Assembly (NCBI RefSeq): GCF_030209575.1
Contig: NZ_JARVRS010000001.1
Span: 2,728,001-2,792,000 of the forward strand
Reading direction: 5' to 3'
Source: Leifsonia sp. fls2-241-R2A-40a
Lineage (GTDB): Bacteria; Actinomycetota; Actinomycetes; Actinomycetales; Microbacteriaceae
DNA: 64,000 nucleotides
Positions within the stretch are counted from its first letter, which is position 1; every line of letters starts with the position of its first letter. Made by a program: the position numbers and the translations under genes. The notes below the pieces were generated by a model. It ran no database searches. It saw nothing but the letters and a program-made list of their open reading frames with translations, and was not told the origin of the DNA. Shown piece by piece: positions 18,968 to 27,267 of the stretch.

Positions 18968-19512
18968 GAGAGATCGAGCAGCGCGGGCTGTACTACGAGG
19001 AGTTCGAGCCGGAGACCCGCTACCTCCACCGGCCCGGACGCACGGTGACGGAGGCCGACAACGTCTTCTTCACGACGCTCACCATGAACACGCAGGCGCT
19101 GCATCTCGACGCCGCCTGGTCGGCGCGGCAGCCGTTCGGCGAGCGGCTGGTGAACTCCATGTTCACGCTGGCCACCATCGTCGGTGCGTCGGTCGCCCAG
19201 CTCACGCAGGGCACCATCGTTGCCAATCTCGGCTTCAGCGAGGTCGCGTTCCCGCACCCGCTGCACCACGGCGACACGCTCTACTCGGAGACGGTGGTGG
19301 TCACGAAACGGCTGTCCGCATCCCGCCCCGGTCAGGGCATCGTCACCCTCGAGCACACCGGCCGCAATCAGGACGGCGTGGTCGTCGCCACGGCCACCAG
19401 GCAGGTCATGGTCTGGTGCAAGGATGCGTCGCCCGCGTCGGCCGTCGACGATGTCGCGGCGGATGCGAGTGCGCTCGACCCGGGAGCGTCCGAGCCGGAC
19501 GGCATCCTGTGA
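18964..19512 (+). CDS. MaoC-like hydratase, probable 3-methylglutaconyl-CoA hydratase
   Basis: 182 residues with a single hot-dog domain; the start region reads [20 protein letters not shown], the MaoC pattern with the active-site Asp in TEAD and the neighbouring Asn/His region. In the matching mycobacterial cluster a MaoC-like gene next to citE has been linked to (R)-3-hydroxy-3-methylglutaryl-CoA formation in leucine breakdown; I infer the same role. It replaces the crotonase-type hydratase of many other bacteria. The last 25 residues are low complexity. ATGA and GTGA overlaps on both sides. Confidence 0.85.
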
Positions 19513-20330
19513 CGGCTGACGCGACGCCGGTGTTCCCCTGGGGGCCGGCGCTGCTGTTCTGCCCGGCCGACCGCCCCGAGCGCTACGCGAAGGCGCTGGA
19601 CCGGGCGGATGCGGTCATCCTCGACCTGGAGGACGCGGTGGACCCGTCGCGGCGCCCGGCCGCCCGGGAAGCGCTCGTCGCCTCCGACCTCGATCCCTCG
19701 CGCGTGATCGTCCGGGTGAACCCGGCGGGGACGGCGGACCACGACGCCGACCTGTCCGCGCTCGCCGCGACCCCGTACCGGGCCGCGATGCTGCCCAAGG
19801 CCGAGCGTCCCTCGGACCTCGACGGACTCGGCGGGTACGACGTCATCGCCCTCTGCGAGAGCGCCGCCGGCGTGCTCGCCGCCCCGGCGCTCGCGCAGGC
19901 GCCTACGGTGCTCGCCCTGATGTGGGGCGCGGAGGACCTCGTCGCGTCCCTCGGAGGAACCTCCAGCCGGCACGCCGACGGGCGGTACCGGGATGTGGAC
20001 CGCCACGCCCGATCGTCGGTGCTGCTGGCCGCCGGCGCGGCCGGCGCGTTCGCGATCGACACGGTGCATCTCGACATCGCCGACCTGGACGGTCTGGCCG
20101 CGGAGGCGGAGGATGCGGTCGCCGTCGGATTCGCGGCGACCGCGTGCATCCACCCCGGTCAGGTGGAGACGATCCGGGCGGCCTACCGGCCGTCTGCGGC
20201 CGAGGTGGAGGCCGCCCGGGAGCTGCTCGCAGCGGCCCGAGACGCCGGCGGGGGAGTGTTCCGACACGCCGGTCGGATGGTGGACGGACCGGTGCTTGCG
20301 CACGCCAGAGCAGTGCTCCGACGTTCGTGA
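19509..20330 (+). CDS. citE: CitE-family CoA lyase, probable HMG-CoA lyase of leucine degradation
   Basis: 273 residues, GTG start overlapping the previous stop. It is an HpcH/HpaI/CitE TIM-barrel enzyme: LFCPADRPERYAKAL at the start, VILDLEDAVDPSRRP with metal-binding acids, RVNPAGT and the MLPKAE segment, and ALMWGAEDL. No citrate lyase alpha or gamma subunit genes are nearby, so it is not part of citrate lyase. In M. tuberculosis the homologous Rv2498c cleaves (R)-3-hydroxy-3-methylglutaryl-CoA and citramalyl-CoA. Last gene of the operon; it would release acetyl-CoA and acetoacetate, which ScoAB then activates. Confidence 0.87.
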   Translation: MTADATPVFPWGPALLFCPADRPERYAKALDRADAVILDLEDAVDPSRRPAAREALVASDLDPSRVIVRVNPAGTADHDADLSALAATPYRAAMLPKAERPSDLDGLGGYDVIALCESAAGVLAAPALAQAPTVLALMWGAEDLVASLGGTSSRHADGRYRDVDRHARSSVLLAAGAAGAFAIDTVHLDIADLDGLAAEAEDAVAVGFAATACIHPGQVETIRAAYRPSAAEVEAARELLAAARDAGGGVFRHAGRMVDGPVLAHARAVLRRS

Positions 20331-20397
20331 TGAAACTGTGACCTAGCTTTACCCGGCGGTTCACCCGTTTCGTCCTTCCGGCGTCGGAGGCATGACG

Positions 20398-20403
20398 TAC
20401 GCT
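20398..20403 (+). promoter_or_regulatory. Possible -10 box (TACGCT) of the aldo-keto reductase gene
   Basis: TACGCT follows a weak -35 candidate TTCCGG (20376-20381) at 16 nt. It would give a leader of about 80 nt that contains the palindrome at 20432. Confidence 0.4.
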
Positions 20404-20431
20404 GCAAGTGTTCAATCAGAAGTCCAAGGTT

Positions 20432-20447
20432 CTCGAATCGATTCGAG
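20432..20447. promoter_or_regulatory. Perfect 16-bp palindrome in the aldo-keto reductase leader
   Basis: CTCGAATCGATTCGAG is its own reverse complement. It lies 45 nt upstream of the start and downstream of the likely promoter, a position suited to a repressor site. Its regulator is not obvious; the TetR at 21715 is one candidate. Confidence 0.55.
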
Positions 20448-20492
20448 TCCGCGGAGTTCCGGCAGAACCAGTCGTCACGGGGAGGGGGAGAG

Positions 20493-21611
20493 ATGCCACA
20501 GCTTCTACCCCTGCGCCTGCTCGAGACCGTCGGTCTCCGCAGCAGTTCCGACGCCTCCCGTGCCGCCCGCACGACGGACCGGCCGAGCGCCGAGGCCGGC
20601 GCCCGCGACCTCGCCCGGGCTGGAACGGCCGAGCCTCCGACCGGCGTGATCGACGTCGACCCTGCTATCGCGACCACCGGTCCCCTCTCGATCATCGCTC
20701 CGCGCCGAATCGGCGAGAGCGACCTCGCGGTGTACCCGCTGTCGCTCGGCGCGAGCGTCTTCGGCTGGACGGCCGACGGAGACACGTCGCTCGCGATCCT
20801 CGACCGGTTCGCAGAACTCGGCGGCAACTTCATCGACACCGCCGACAGCTATGTCGGCGGTCGCAGCGAGCTGCTCATCGGCAAGTGGATGCGCGAGCGC
20901 GGCAACCGCGACCGCATGGTGGTCGCGACGAAGGTCGGCCGCCACCAGGAGAACCCCGGTCTCGGCGCCGTCAGCGTCGTGCGCGCGGTGGAGGCGTCGC
21001 TCGAGCGGCTGCAGACCGACTACATCGACCTGCTCTACTTCCACGAGGACGACCCGGAGACTCCGCTGGAGGACAGCCTTGCGACAGCGGAATGGCTGAT
21101 CGAGAGCGGCAAGGTTCGCTACCTCGCAGCATCGAACTTCACCGCCGACCGGCTGATCGAGGCGCGCATCCTCTCGTCGTCCGGGCTGCCCAAGTTCGTG
21201 GCGATCCAGACGCAGTACAACCTGATGCACCGCACCGAGTTCGAGAGCGCGCCGCGGATCGTGGCGGCGGCCCAGGGCCTCGCGGTGATGCCGTACTACG
21301 CGCTGGCGAACGGCTTCCTCACCGGCAAGTACCGCAGCAAGAACGATCTCACCGGCGGGGCGCGCAGCGTCCGTGCGTCGGCGTACCTGAACCGCCGCGG
21401 CCTGCGCGTGCTCGCGGTGCTCGACCGCATCGCGGCGGAGCACAGGGTCGCTCCGGCGAGCATCGCTCTCGCCTGGCTGCTGGCCAAGCGCACGATCGTC
21501 GCACCGGTGGCGAGCGCGAGCCGCCCGGACCAGGTCGACGCGCTGATGGCGGCGGCGGGCATCCGGCTCACGCGTGCGCAGATGCTCGACCTCGACCGCG
21601 TCTCCGAGTAG
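20493..21611 (+). CDS. Aldo/keto reductase
   Basis: 372 residues from the ATG at 20493. The TIM-barrel enzyme has the catalytic tetrad of the family: Asp and Tyr in NFIDTADSYVGGRSE, Lys in VATKVGRH, His in LLYFHEDD; the C-terminal cofactor loop reads PVASASRPDQ. It should reduce a carbonyl with NADPH; substrate unknown. The first 50 or so residues are low-complexity and not part of the fold. The GTG at 20646 would give a more usual 321-residue protein, but GGGGAGGGGGAGAG stands directly before the ATG, so I keep the longer form with doubt. Confidence 0.82.
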   Translation: MPQLLPLRLLETVGLRSSSDASRAARTTDRPSAEAGARDLARAGTAEPPTGVIDVDPAIATTGPLSIIAPRRIGESDLAVYPLSLGASVFGWTADGDTSLAILDRFAELGGNFIDTADSYVGGRSELLIGKWMRERGNRDRMVVATKVGRHQENPGLGAVSVVRAVEASLERLQTDYIDLLYFHEDDPETPLEDSLATAEWLIESGKVRYLAASNFTADRLIEARILSSSGLPKFVAIQTQYNLMHRTEFESAPRIVAAAQGLAVMPYYALANGFLTGKYRSKNDLTGGARSVRASAYLNRRGLRVLAVLDRIAAEHRVAPASIALAWLLAKRTIVAPVASASRPDQVDALMAAAGIRLTRAQMLDLDRVSE

Positions 21612-21632
21612 CCACCCACCTGCTTGACGCAA

Positions 21633-21648
21633 CACGCCGTCGGGCGTG
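21633..21648. terminator. Short hairpin between the convergent reductase and TetR genes
   Basis: CACGCC and GGCGTG pair around GTCG. There is no T-run on either side, so this is a weak bidirectional terminator candidate in the 103-nt gap. Confidence 0.35.
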
Positions 21649-21714
21649 CGCGCGACGACGACGTGTCGTGACAACCAGGTTGCGTGCGCTGGCCCGCGTG
21701 ACGCGCGAGTGGGC

Positions 21715-22299
21715 TTACGCCTCGGCGAGGATGCGGTCGAGCGCGCGGTGCAGGGCGGCACCCGCCGCGATGGGGTCGCCGACGTAGCCGCCGGCGAGCG
21801 CGCCGTCGCGCGCGAGGATGAGGTCGTCGGCTGCGTCGCCCGGGCGCGGGTGGCCGATCTGCCGGAACAGCTCCTCGATGCGGTCGGCGTACCAGTCGCG
21901 GTGGGCGGTGACGGCGAGGCGCACGGGGTCGGTCTCGTCCGCGAACTGGGCCGCCGCGTTGATGAACGGGTCGCCGTGGAATCCGGGGTCGACCGCATCC
22001 TGGTTGATCGCGTCGACGAGGGCCCGCGCGATGTCGCGCGGGTCGTCGAACTTCGTCTCCTGCTCGGCGAACCACTCGCGCACCTGGCGGTCGCGGCCCT
22101 CGACGTAGGCGATGATCAGAAGGTCCTTGGACCGGTAGTGCTTGTAGAACGTCGCCTTGGTGACGCGGGCTCCGGCGATGATCCGGTCGACGCCGACCGT
22201 GTGGATGCCCTCCTGGTAGAAGAGCTGGTCCGCCGTTGCGAGGATCTTGACCTTCGACGGCGCTGGCGGCCGGATGGTCGCTCGGGCACTTACGACCAT
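21715..22299 (-). CDS. TetR-family transcriptional regulator
   Basis: 194 residues. The helix-turn-helix is at about 30-60 (GVDRIIAGARVTKATFYKHYRSKD). ATG with AGGAG 9 nt upstream. It is convergent with the aldo-keto reductase and divergent from the M16 peptidase gene. A short palindrome sits about 115 nt upstream beside a TATACT box and may be its own operator. Target genes unknown. Confidence 0.87.
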   Translation of the reverse strand: MVVSARATIRPPAPSKVKILATADQLFYQEGIHTVGVDRIIAGARVTKATFYKHYRSKDLLIIAYVEGRDRQVREWFAEQETKFDDPRDIARALVDAINQDAVDPGFHGDPFINAAAQFADETDPVRLAVTAHRDWYADRIEELFRQIGHPRPGDAADDLILARDGALAGGYVGDPIAAGAALHRALDRILAEA

Positions 22300-22399
22300 C
22301 CGGACGACTCCTTCTGTGAGGAGGCCTGGTGGCCTCCGGCTTGCGGTTCAGGGGCCACCGGGTTCCGGCGCAGGGGACGCCGAACCCGATGGTTCTCAC

Positions 22400-22426
22400 A
22401 GTATAGCCGTAGACAGAAGAGTCTGT
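22400..22426 (-). promoter_or_regulatory. TetR promoter region with operator-like palindrome
   Basis: On the minus strand a clear -10 TATACT is at 22400-22405. Upstream of it, ACAGAAGAGTCTGT (22413-22426) is a palindrome with ACAGA/TCTGT arms and a 4-bp centre, lying where the spacer and -35 should be. No good -35 is visible. Confidence 0.45.
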
Positions 22427-22469
22427 TTGTCCCCGTTTTCTCAGCGAGGGAATGGCGCACCGTCTGGCG

Positions 22470-22475
22470 TAGGCT
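22470..22475 (+). promoter_or_regulatory. -10 box TAGGCT of the M16 peptidase gene (leaderless)
   Basis: TAGGCT is followed by 7 nt and the ATG at 22483. Confidence 0.5.
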
Positions 22476-22482
22476 GGTGGGG

Positions 22483-23841
22483 ATGAACAGCGCAGTCGAC
22501 CTTCCGCTCGGTATGGCCGACCTCACCTTCGCCGCGTCCGGCGAGGCGCTGGTCCGCCGGACCGTCCTCCCGAGCGGCGTGCGCATCCTCAGCGAGCACG
22601 TCCCCGGGTCGCGGAGCGCCACGCTCGGCTACTGGGTGGCGGTCGGCTCCCGCGACGAGAGCGAGGGCGGCGCCGGACATCCCGGAACGCTCGGATCCAC
22701 CCACTTCCTCGAGCACCTGCTCTTCAAGGGCACGCGGACACGGACCGCACTCGACATCGCCGTGAGCTTCGACTCGGTCGGCGGCGAGCACAACGCGATG
22801 ACCGCCAAGGAGTACACCTGCTACTACGCCAAGGTGCAGGATCGCGATCTCGCGATGGCGGTCGAGGTCATCGGCGACATGCTGACCTCCTCACTGCTCG
22901 ACCCCGCCGAGTTCGAGAACGAGCGCGGGGTCATCCTCGAAGAGCTGTCGATGGCGGAGGACGACCCGGGCGACGTCGCGAACGAGCGGATGTTCCAGGC
23001 CGTGCTGGGCGACCATCCTCTCGGCCGGCCCATCGGCGGCCGCCCGGACACCATCCACGCGGCCACCCGCGATGGCGTCTGGGAGCACTACCGCGCCAAC
23101 TACCGCCCGCAGGACCTGGTGGTGACGGCCGCGGGCGCCGTCGACCACGACCTCCTCGTCGCCGGTGTCGAGAACGCTCTGACCTCGGCCGGCTGGGACC
23201 TCGACCTGGCCGCCACGCCCGTCTCGCGCCGAGGAGCCGTGCCCGCGGTCATCCAGCGCGGCACCCCGCTCATCACGGTGCAGCGCCCCACCGAGCAGGC
23301 GAACCTGTTCGTCGGGATGCCCGGCATCCTCGCCACCGACCCGCGCCGCACCACCATGAGCGTGCTCAACTCGGTCCTCGGCGGAGGGATGTCCAGCCGG
23401 CTGTTCCAGGAGGTCCGCGAGCGTCGCGGCCTCGCCTACGCCGTGTACTCCTTCTCCGGCTCGTACTCGGACGCCGGCGTCTTCGGCCTCTATGCGGGAT
23501 GCGCGCCCGCGAAGGCGCGCCAGGTCACCGAGCTCATGCTCGAGGAGCTGCGCCGGCTGGCCGCCGACGGGGTCACCCCCGACGAGCTCCGGCGCGCGGT
23601 CGGTCAGCTGTCCGGCGGGGCGGCCCTCGCCCTGGAGGACTCCGACACCCGCATGTCCCGGCTCGGCCGCGCCGAGATCACCCTCGGCGAGTTCGCCGAC
23701 CTCGATGAGAGTCTCCGCCGCCTGCACCTCGTCACCGCCGACGACGTGCGGGAACTGGCCGCCGACCTGGCCGGCCGGCCGATCTCCATCGCCGCGGTGG
23801 GGAGCCTGACCGACGACGCGTTCGCCGGTCTCGTCCCCTGA
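22483..23841 (+). CDS. M16 family zinc metallopeptidase (PepR-like)
   Basis: 452 residues with the two-lobe M16B fold. The inverted zinc motif HxxEH is present as HFLEHLLFKGT, and the distal glutamate lies in ENERGVILEELSMAEDDP. The C-terminal lobe has the GGGMSSRLFQEVRERRGLAY stretch that identifies M16 non-catalytic halves. It probably acts in the cytoplasm as a peptide or processing protease. In many actinobacteria this housekeeping copy lies near dapB, as here. A second, quite different M16 gene is at 51146. Confidence 0.92.
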   Translation: MNSAVDLPLGMADLTFAASGEALVRRTVLPSGVRILSEHVPGSRSATLGYWVAVGSRDESEGGAGHPGTLGSTHFLEHLLFKGTRTRTALDIAVSFDSVGGEHNAMTAKEYTCYYAKVQDRDLAMAVEVIGDMLTSSLLDPAEFENERGVILEELSMAEDDPGDVANERMFQAVLGDHPLGRPIGGRPDTIHAATRDGVWEHYRANYRPQDLVVTAAGAVDHDLLVAGVENALTSAGWDLDLAATPVSRRGAVPAVIQRGTPLITVQRPTEQANLFVGMPGILATDPRRTTMSVLNSVLGGGMSSRLFQEVRERRGLAYAVYSFSGSYSDAGVFGLYAGCAPAKARQVTELMLEELRRLAADGVTPDELRRAVGQLSGGAALALEDSDTRMSRLGRAEITLGEFADLDESLRRLHLVTADDVRELAADLAGRPISIAAVGSLTDDAFAGLVP

Positions 23842-23876
23842 TCCGCCTCCCGTCCGTTCCACCGAAAGGTCCCCTC

Positions 23877-24479
23877 GTGCCCCACTACCTCTACCTCGTG
23901 CGCCACGGCGAGCAGCAGGATGCCGAGCACGGTCTGCCGGACGGCCCGCTCTCCCCGCGGGGCAAGCGACAGGCCCAGCTCATCGCCGAGCGACTCAGCG
24001 GCATCCCGTTCACCTCGATGTACCACTCGCCGCTCAATCGCGCGACGGAGACGGCGGCCATCATGGCCGAGCGGATGCCGGCGCTGGAGCCGCAGCCGTC
24101 GAGCCTGCTGTTCGACTGCATCCCGTCGGGCCCGACGCCGGACATGCCGAGGGCCTTCGAATCGTTCTTCGGCCCCGTGACCGAGGCGGAGATCGAGGCC
24201 GGGCGGGCGCAGATGGAGGACGCGGTCCACGAGTTCCTGACGCCGGCGATGGGGGATCGTCACGACCTGCTGGTGACGCACAACTTCGTCATCGGCTGGT
24301 TCGTGCGCCACGTGTTCGACGCGCCGGCCTGGCGCTGGCTCGGCCTGAACCAGGCGAACTGCGGTCTCACCATCATCCGGGTGCGCTCGGCGAAGCCGCC
24401 CGTGCTCGTGGTGCACAACGACCTGGGCCACCTGCCGGTCGAGCTCCGGACCGGCCTCCCCGAGCTGCAACCCGTCTGA
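23877..24479 (+). CDS. Histidine phosphatase family protein
   Basis: 200 residues, GTG start. The catalytic RHG motif is near the N-terminus (LYLVRHGEQQ), and the second histidine is in LLVTHNFVIGWFVRH. These phosphoglycerate-mutase-like enzymes remove phosphate from small molecules or proteins; the substrate is not evident. It follows the M16 gene by 35 nt and may be co-transcribed. Confidence 0.85.
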   Translation: MPHYLYLVRHGEQQDAEHGLPDGPLSPRGKRQAQLIAERLSGIPFTSMYHSPLNRATETAAIMAERMPALEPQPSSLLFDCIPSGPTPDMPRAFESFFGPVTEAEIEAGRAQMEDAVHEFLTPAMGDRHDLLVTHNFVIGWFVRHVFDAPAWRWLGLNQANCGLTIIRVRSAKPPVLVVHNDLGHLPVELRTGLPELQPV

Positions 24480-24506
24480 GGTCCGGCGCCGGGAGGGTGG
24501 GCGCGG

Positions 24507-25001
24507 TCAGCTCAGCGTCTTGCGGAACCAGTCGGTCGCGTTCGGGTTGTCGTTGTAGGGCTGGATGGGCTCGTAGCCGTGGGAGCGGTACAGCGCGCCG
24601 GCTGCTTCGAGACTGGCATTCGTGTCCAGCACGAGCTCGGTCGCACCGAAGCCGCGGGCGCGGTGCTCGAGCTCGGAGAGGATCGCCCGGCCGAAGCCGT
24701 TGCCGCGCCGGGCCTTCGGCACCCACAGGTGCTTGATCTCGTAGCGGACGACCGGGATGCCGTCCTCCTGCTCGGTCAGCGGCACGGGGAGTTCCCGGAT
24801 GCCGCCGCATCCCACCTCGACGCCGTCGTCGTACGCCAGCAGGAAGACGCCGTTCGGCGCCACGAACTGGCCGGGGTCGGGGAACGACGTGCGGTAGGCG
24901 CCCTGCGCGGTGGGGAAGGTCTCGGCGCGTTCGGCGAAGTAGTCGGAGAGCATGCGATGGGCGGTCGCGTCGGTGACGGCGACGTCTGCGAAAGACACCA
25001 T
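24507..25001 (-). CDS. GNAT family N-acetyltransferase
   Basis: 164 residues. The acetyl-CoA binding motif is seen as LWVPKARRGNGFGRAILSELEHRA (V-x-x-x-x-R-G-x-G), followed by ELVLDTNASLEAAGALYRSHGYE, the usual C-terminal signature. Substrate unknown. It is divergent from dapB with 53 nt between starts and converges with the phosphatase gene. Confidence 0.87.
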   Translation of the reverse strand: MVSFADVAVTDATAHRMLSDYFAERAETFPTAQGAYRTSFPDPGQFVAPNGVFLLAYDDGVEVGCGGIRELPVPLTEQEDGIPVVRYEIKHLWVPKARRGNGFGRAILSELEHRARGFGATELVLDTNASLEAAGALYRSHGYEPIQPYNDNPNATDWFRKTLS

Positions 25002-25007
25002 CGGCCC

Positions 25008-25013
25008 AGCGTA
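25008..25013 (-). promoter_or_regulatory. -10 box TACGCT of the acetyltransferase gene (leaderless)
   Basis: On the minus strand TACGCT is followed by 6 nt and the ATG at 25001. Confidence 0.45.
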
Positions 25014-25042
25014 TCCCCGACGGACTCCCGGGATGCCGCAGG

Positions 25043-25048
25043 TAGGCT
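25043..25048 (+). promoter_or_regulatory. -10 box TAGGCT of dapB (leaderless)
   Basis: TAGGCT is followed by 6 nt and the GTG at 25055. Confidence 0.5.
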
Positions 25049-25054
25049 GGGCGG

Positions 25055-25861
25055 GTGAGCATTCGCGTGGCCGTCGCCGGAGCGACCGGAAAACTGGGAA
25101 GCGTGGCGGTCCGCCTCATCGAGCAGGCCGACGACCTCGAACTCGTTGCACGGCTCGACTCGCGATCACCGCTGGAGGACATGCTCGGCGCCGACGTGCT
25201 CGTCGACATGACGCTGCCGCAGGTGAGCCCGGGGATCGTCGCCTTCGCGATCGACAACGGACTCAATGTGCTCGTCGGGACCTCGGGCTGGTCCGCCGAC
25301 CGCATCCTCGACCTCGAGCGGAGGGTCGCGCTGCACGAGGGTCGCGGCGCGGTCGTCATCCCGAACTTCTCCCTCGGGTCCGCGCTCGGCACCGCGTTCG
25401 CCACGGTCGCCGCACGGTTCTTCGACTCGATCGAGATCCTGGAGGCGCACGGCGCGGGCAAGACCGACTCGCCGTCCGGGACGGCCGTGCGCACGGCCGA
25501 GCTGATCGGTGCCGCGCGCGCGGCGAAGGGGCCCGTGGAGGCGCCGCACTCCGACCAGCGCGCCCGCGGTCAGCAGGTGGCGAGCGTCCCCATCCACAGC
25601 CTCCGCATGCGCGGCGTCGTCGCACAGCAGCAGGTGATCTTCGGCGGTGCCGGGGAGCAGCTGACCATCCGGCACGACACGGTCGGTTCGGAGGCGTACG
25701 AGGCGGGCATCCTGCTCGCCCTTCGCGCGGCCGCGACGATGACCGGTGTGACCGTGGGGCTCGACAAGCTGATCGACCTCGGCATCGCGGAGCCGAACGG
25801 CGAACCGCCCCGCCCGACCGTGCGCGACGCGGGCGACGACGGCACCGACCCGACCCGATGA
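25055..25861 (+). CDS. dapB: 4-hydroxy-tetrahydrodipicolinate reductase
   Basis: 268 residues, GTG start. N-terminal Rossmann motif VAVAGATGKLGS, then the DapB substrate signature EAHGAGKTDSPSGTA with the catalytic His and Lys, and the C-terminal segment SLRMRGVVAQQQVIFGG. It reduces 4-hydroxy-tetrahydrodipicolinate with NAD(P)H in the diaminopimelate/lysine pathway. dapA is 2.9 kb downstream on the same strand. A 16-nt gap links it to the next small membrane protein gene. Confidence 0.95.
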   Translation: MSIRVAVAGATGKLGSVAVRLIEQADDLELVARLDSRSPLEDMLGADVLVDMTLPQVSPGIVAFAIDNGLNVLVGTSGWSADRILDLERRVALHEGRGAVVIPNFSLGSALGTAFATVAARFFDSIEILEAHGAGKTDSPSGTAVRTAELIGAARAAKGPVEAPHSDQRARGQQVASVPIHSLRMRGVVAQQQVIFGGAGEQLTIRHDTVGSEAYEAGILLALRAAATMTGVTVGLDKLIDLGIAEPNGEPPRPTVRDAGDDGTDPTR

Positions 25862-25877
25862 GGAGCCGGCAGAGCTC

Positions 25878-26357
25878 ATGAGGAACCGACTGGCCGCCAT
25901 TCTGATGGCGATCATCCTGCTCGTCTATCTGGTCCTGGCCGGCCAGCGTGCGGTCATGCTCATCGCGACCGGTGAGGCGATCGGCGTCGCCATGGGCGTC
26001 GCGCTGCTCGTGCTCCCGATCGTCGGCGCGTGGGCGCTCGCCCGCGAGCTGCTGTTCGGCGTCCGCACCGAGCGGCTCGTCCGGCAGCTGGATGCGGAGG
26101 GCGGCTTGCCGGTCGAAGACCTCCCCACCCGTGCGAGCGGTCGTCCGTTGCGCGATGCGGCGGACGAGCAGTTCCCGCAGTACCGCGCCGAGGTGGAGGC
26201 CGCCCCGGACAGCTGGCGCGCGTGGTTCCGTCTCGGTCTCGCGTACGACGCGTCCGGTGACCGGCGCCGGGCACGCGGAGCGCTGCGTCAGGCGATCCGA
26301 CTGGAGCGCGCGGACGCGAAGAGCGCCGCCAAGTCCGGCGGGCAGTCGGCGCGCTAG
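25878..26357 (+). CDS. Small membrane protein with a TPR-like C-terminus
   Basis: 159 residues. Two hydrophobic segments at about 5-25 and 29-50 are followed by a cytoplasmic part with a tetratricopeptide-like helix pair (SWRAWFRLGLAYDASGDRRRARGALRQAI). No enzymatic motif. Probably co-transcribed with dapB. Its TAG stop shares the CTAG palindrome with the stop of the convergent gene. Confidence 0.75.
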   Translation: MRNRLAAILMAIILLVYLVLAGQRAVMLIATGEAIGVAMGVALLVLPIVGAWALARELLFGVRTERLVRQLDAEGGLPVEDLPTRASGRPLRDAADEQFPQYRAEVEAAPDSWRAWFRLGLAYDASGDRRRARGALRQAIRLERADAKSAAKSGGQSAR

Positions 26358-27250
26358 GCCGCGCGGACCTCCACGAGCCGATCCATCGCGTCCTCGACCG
26401 TCGGGTCGCGGAACACGAAGCCGTCGGCGAGCAGCTTCTCGGGGACCACCAGCTGATCCGCGAGCAGCAGCTCCCGGCCGGCGTCCTGCAGCGCCAGCTC
26501 GATGGCGAACTTCGGGACCGGGACGAAGTACGGCCTGCGTACCGCCTGCGCGAGTGCCCGGACGACCTCGCCGGCGGTTGCGGGCGTCGGCCCCGCGATG
26601 TTCACCGGCCCGTCGAGTGTCGACGTGAGCAGGTGGACGAGCGCCGCCGCCTCGTCGTGGAGGCTGACCCACGGCCAGTGCTGACGCCCGCTGCCGAGCG
26701 GCCCGGCGAGACCCGCCTTGGCGATCGGCAACAGGGGTGTGAGGGCGCCACCGCGGCCGATGACGACCCCGGTCCGCGCCAGGGCGACCCGGGTGGCCGC
26801 CGGCGCCAGGCGTGCCGCGGCCTCCCACGCGTCCACGACGTCGGCGAGGAACCCGCGTCCCTTGCTCGCGGCTTCGGTCAGCTGCTGACCGGGACGGTCG
26901 CCGTAGAACCCGACCGCCGACCCGCTGACGAAGACCTTCGGCGGGTCGTCGGCCCGGCGCATCCCGTCGGCGAGCGTGCCGGTCGCCTGCAGGCGCGAGG
27001 AGAGGATGCGCCGCTTGGTCGCCCGCGTCCATGGCAGGCGTTGCAACGAGCTCCCGGACAGGCCGATGACCGCATCCGCCCATTCGAAGACGTCGACGTC
27101 GACGGAGCGTTCCTCCGGTGCCCACCGCGACTCGTCGGGCGAGGTCGGCTCGCGACGGACGAGCCGACGCACGTCGTGACCGGCGGCCGAGAGCTGCGCG
27201 CGCAGTTCGCGGCCGATCATGCCGGAGGAGCCGGCGAGCAGCACTCTCAT
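26354..27250 (-). CDS. TIGR01777-type NAD-dependent epimerase (SDR family)
   Basis: 298 residues. It begins with the dinucleotide motif MRVLLAGSSGMIGREL; the family marker FVSGSAVGFYGDRPGQ and the C-terminal TPATAGEVVRALAQAVRRPYFVPVPKFAIELAL stretch identify the YfcH/TIGR01777 subgroup. Its substrate is not established in this family. It converges on the upstream gene with a 4-bp stop overlap and precedes osmC on the minus strand but 17 nt after its end, so both may be in one unit. Confidence 0.87.
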   Translation of the reverse strand: MRVLLAGSSGMIGRELRAQLSAAGHDVRRLVRREPTSPDESRWAPEERSVDVDVFEWADAVIGLSGSSLQRLPWTRATKRRILSSRLQATGTLADGMRRADDPPKVFVSGSAVGFYGDRPGQQLTEAASKGRGFLADVVDAWEAAARLAPAATRVALARTGVVIGRGGALTPLLPIAKAGLAGPLGSGRQHWPWVSLHDEAAALVHLLTSTLDGPVNIAGPTPATAGEVVRALAQAVRRPYFVPVPKFAIELALQDAGRELLLADQLVVPEKLLADGFVFRDPTVEDAMDRLVEVRAA

Positions 27251-27267
27251 CTCAGCGCCGCCGACGC

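Noticed and set aside
19509-20330. CitE as part of a citrate lyase complex
   Set aside because: No citD, citF or citC genes nearby; the context is leucine degradation.
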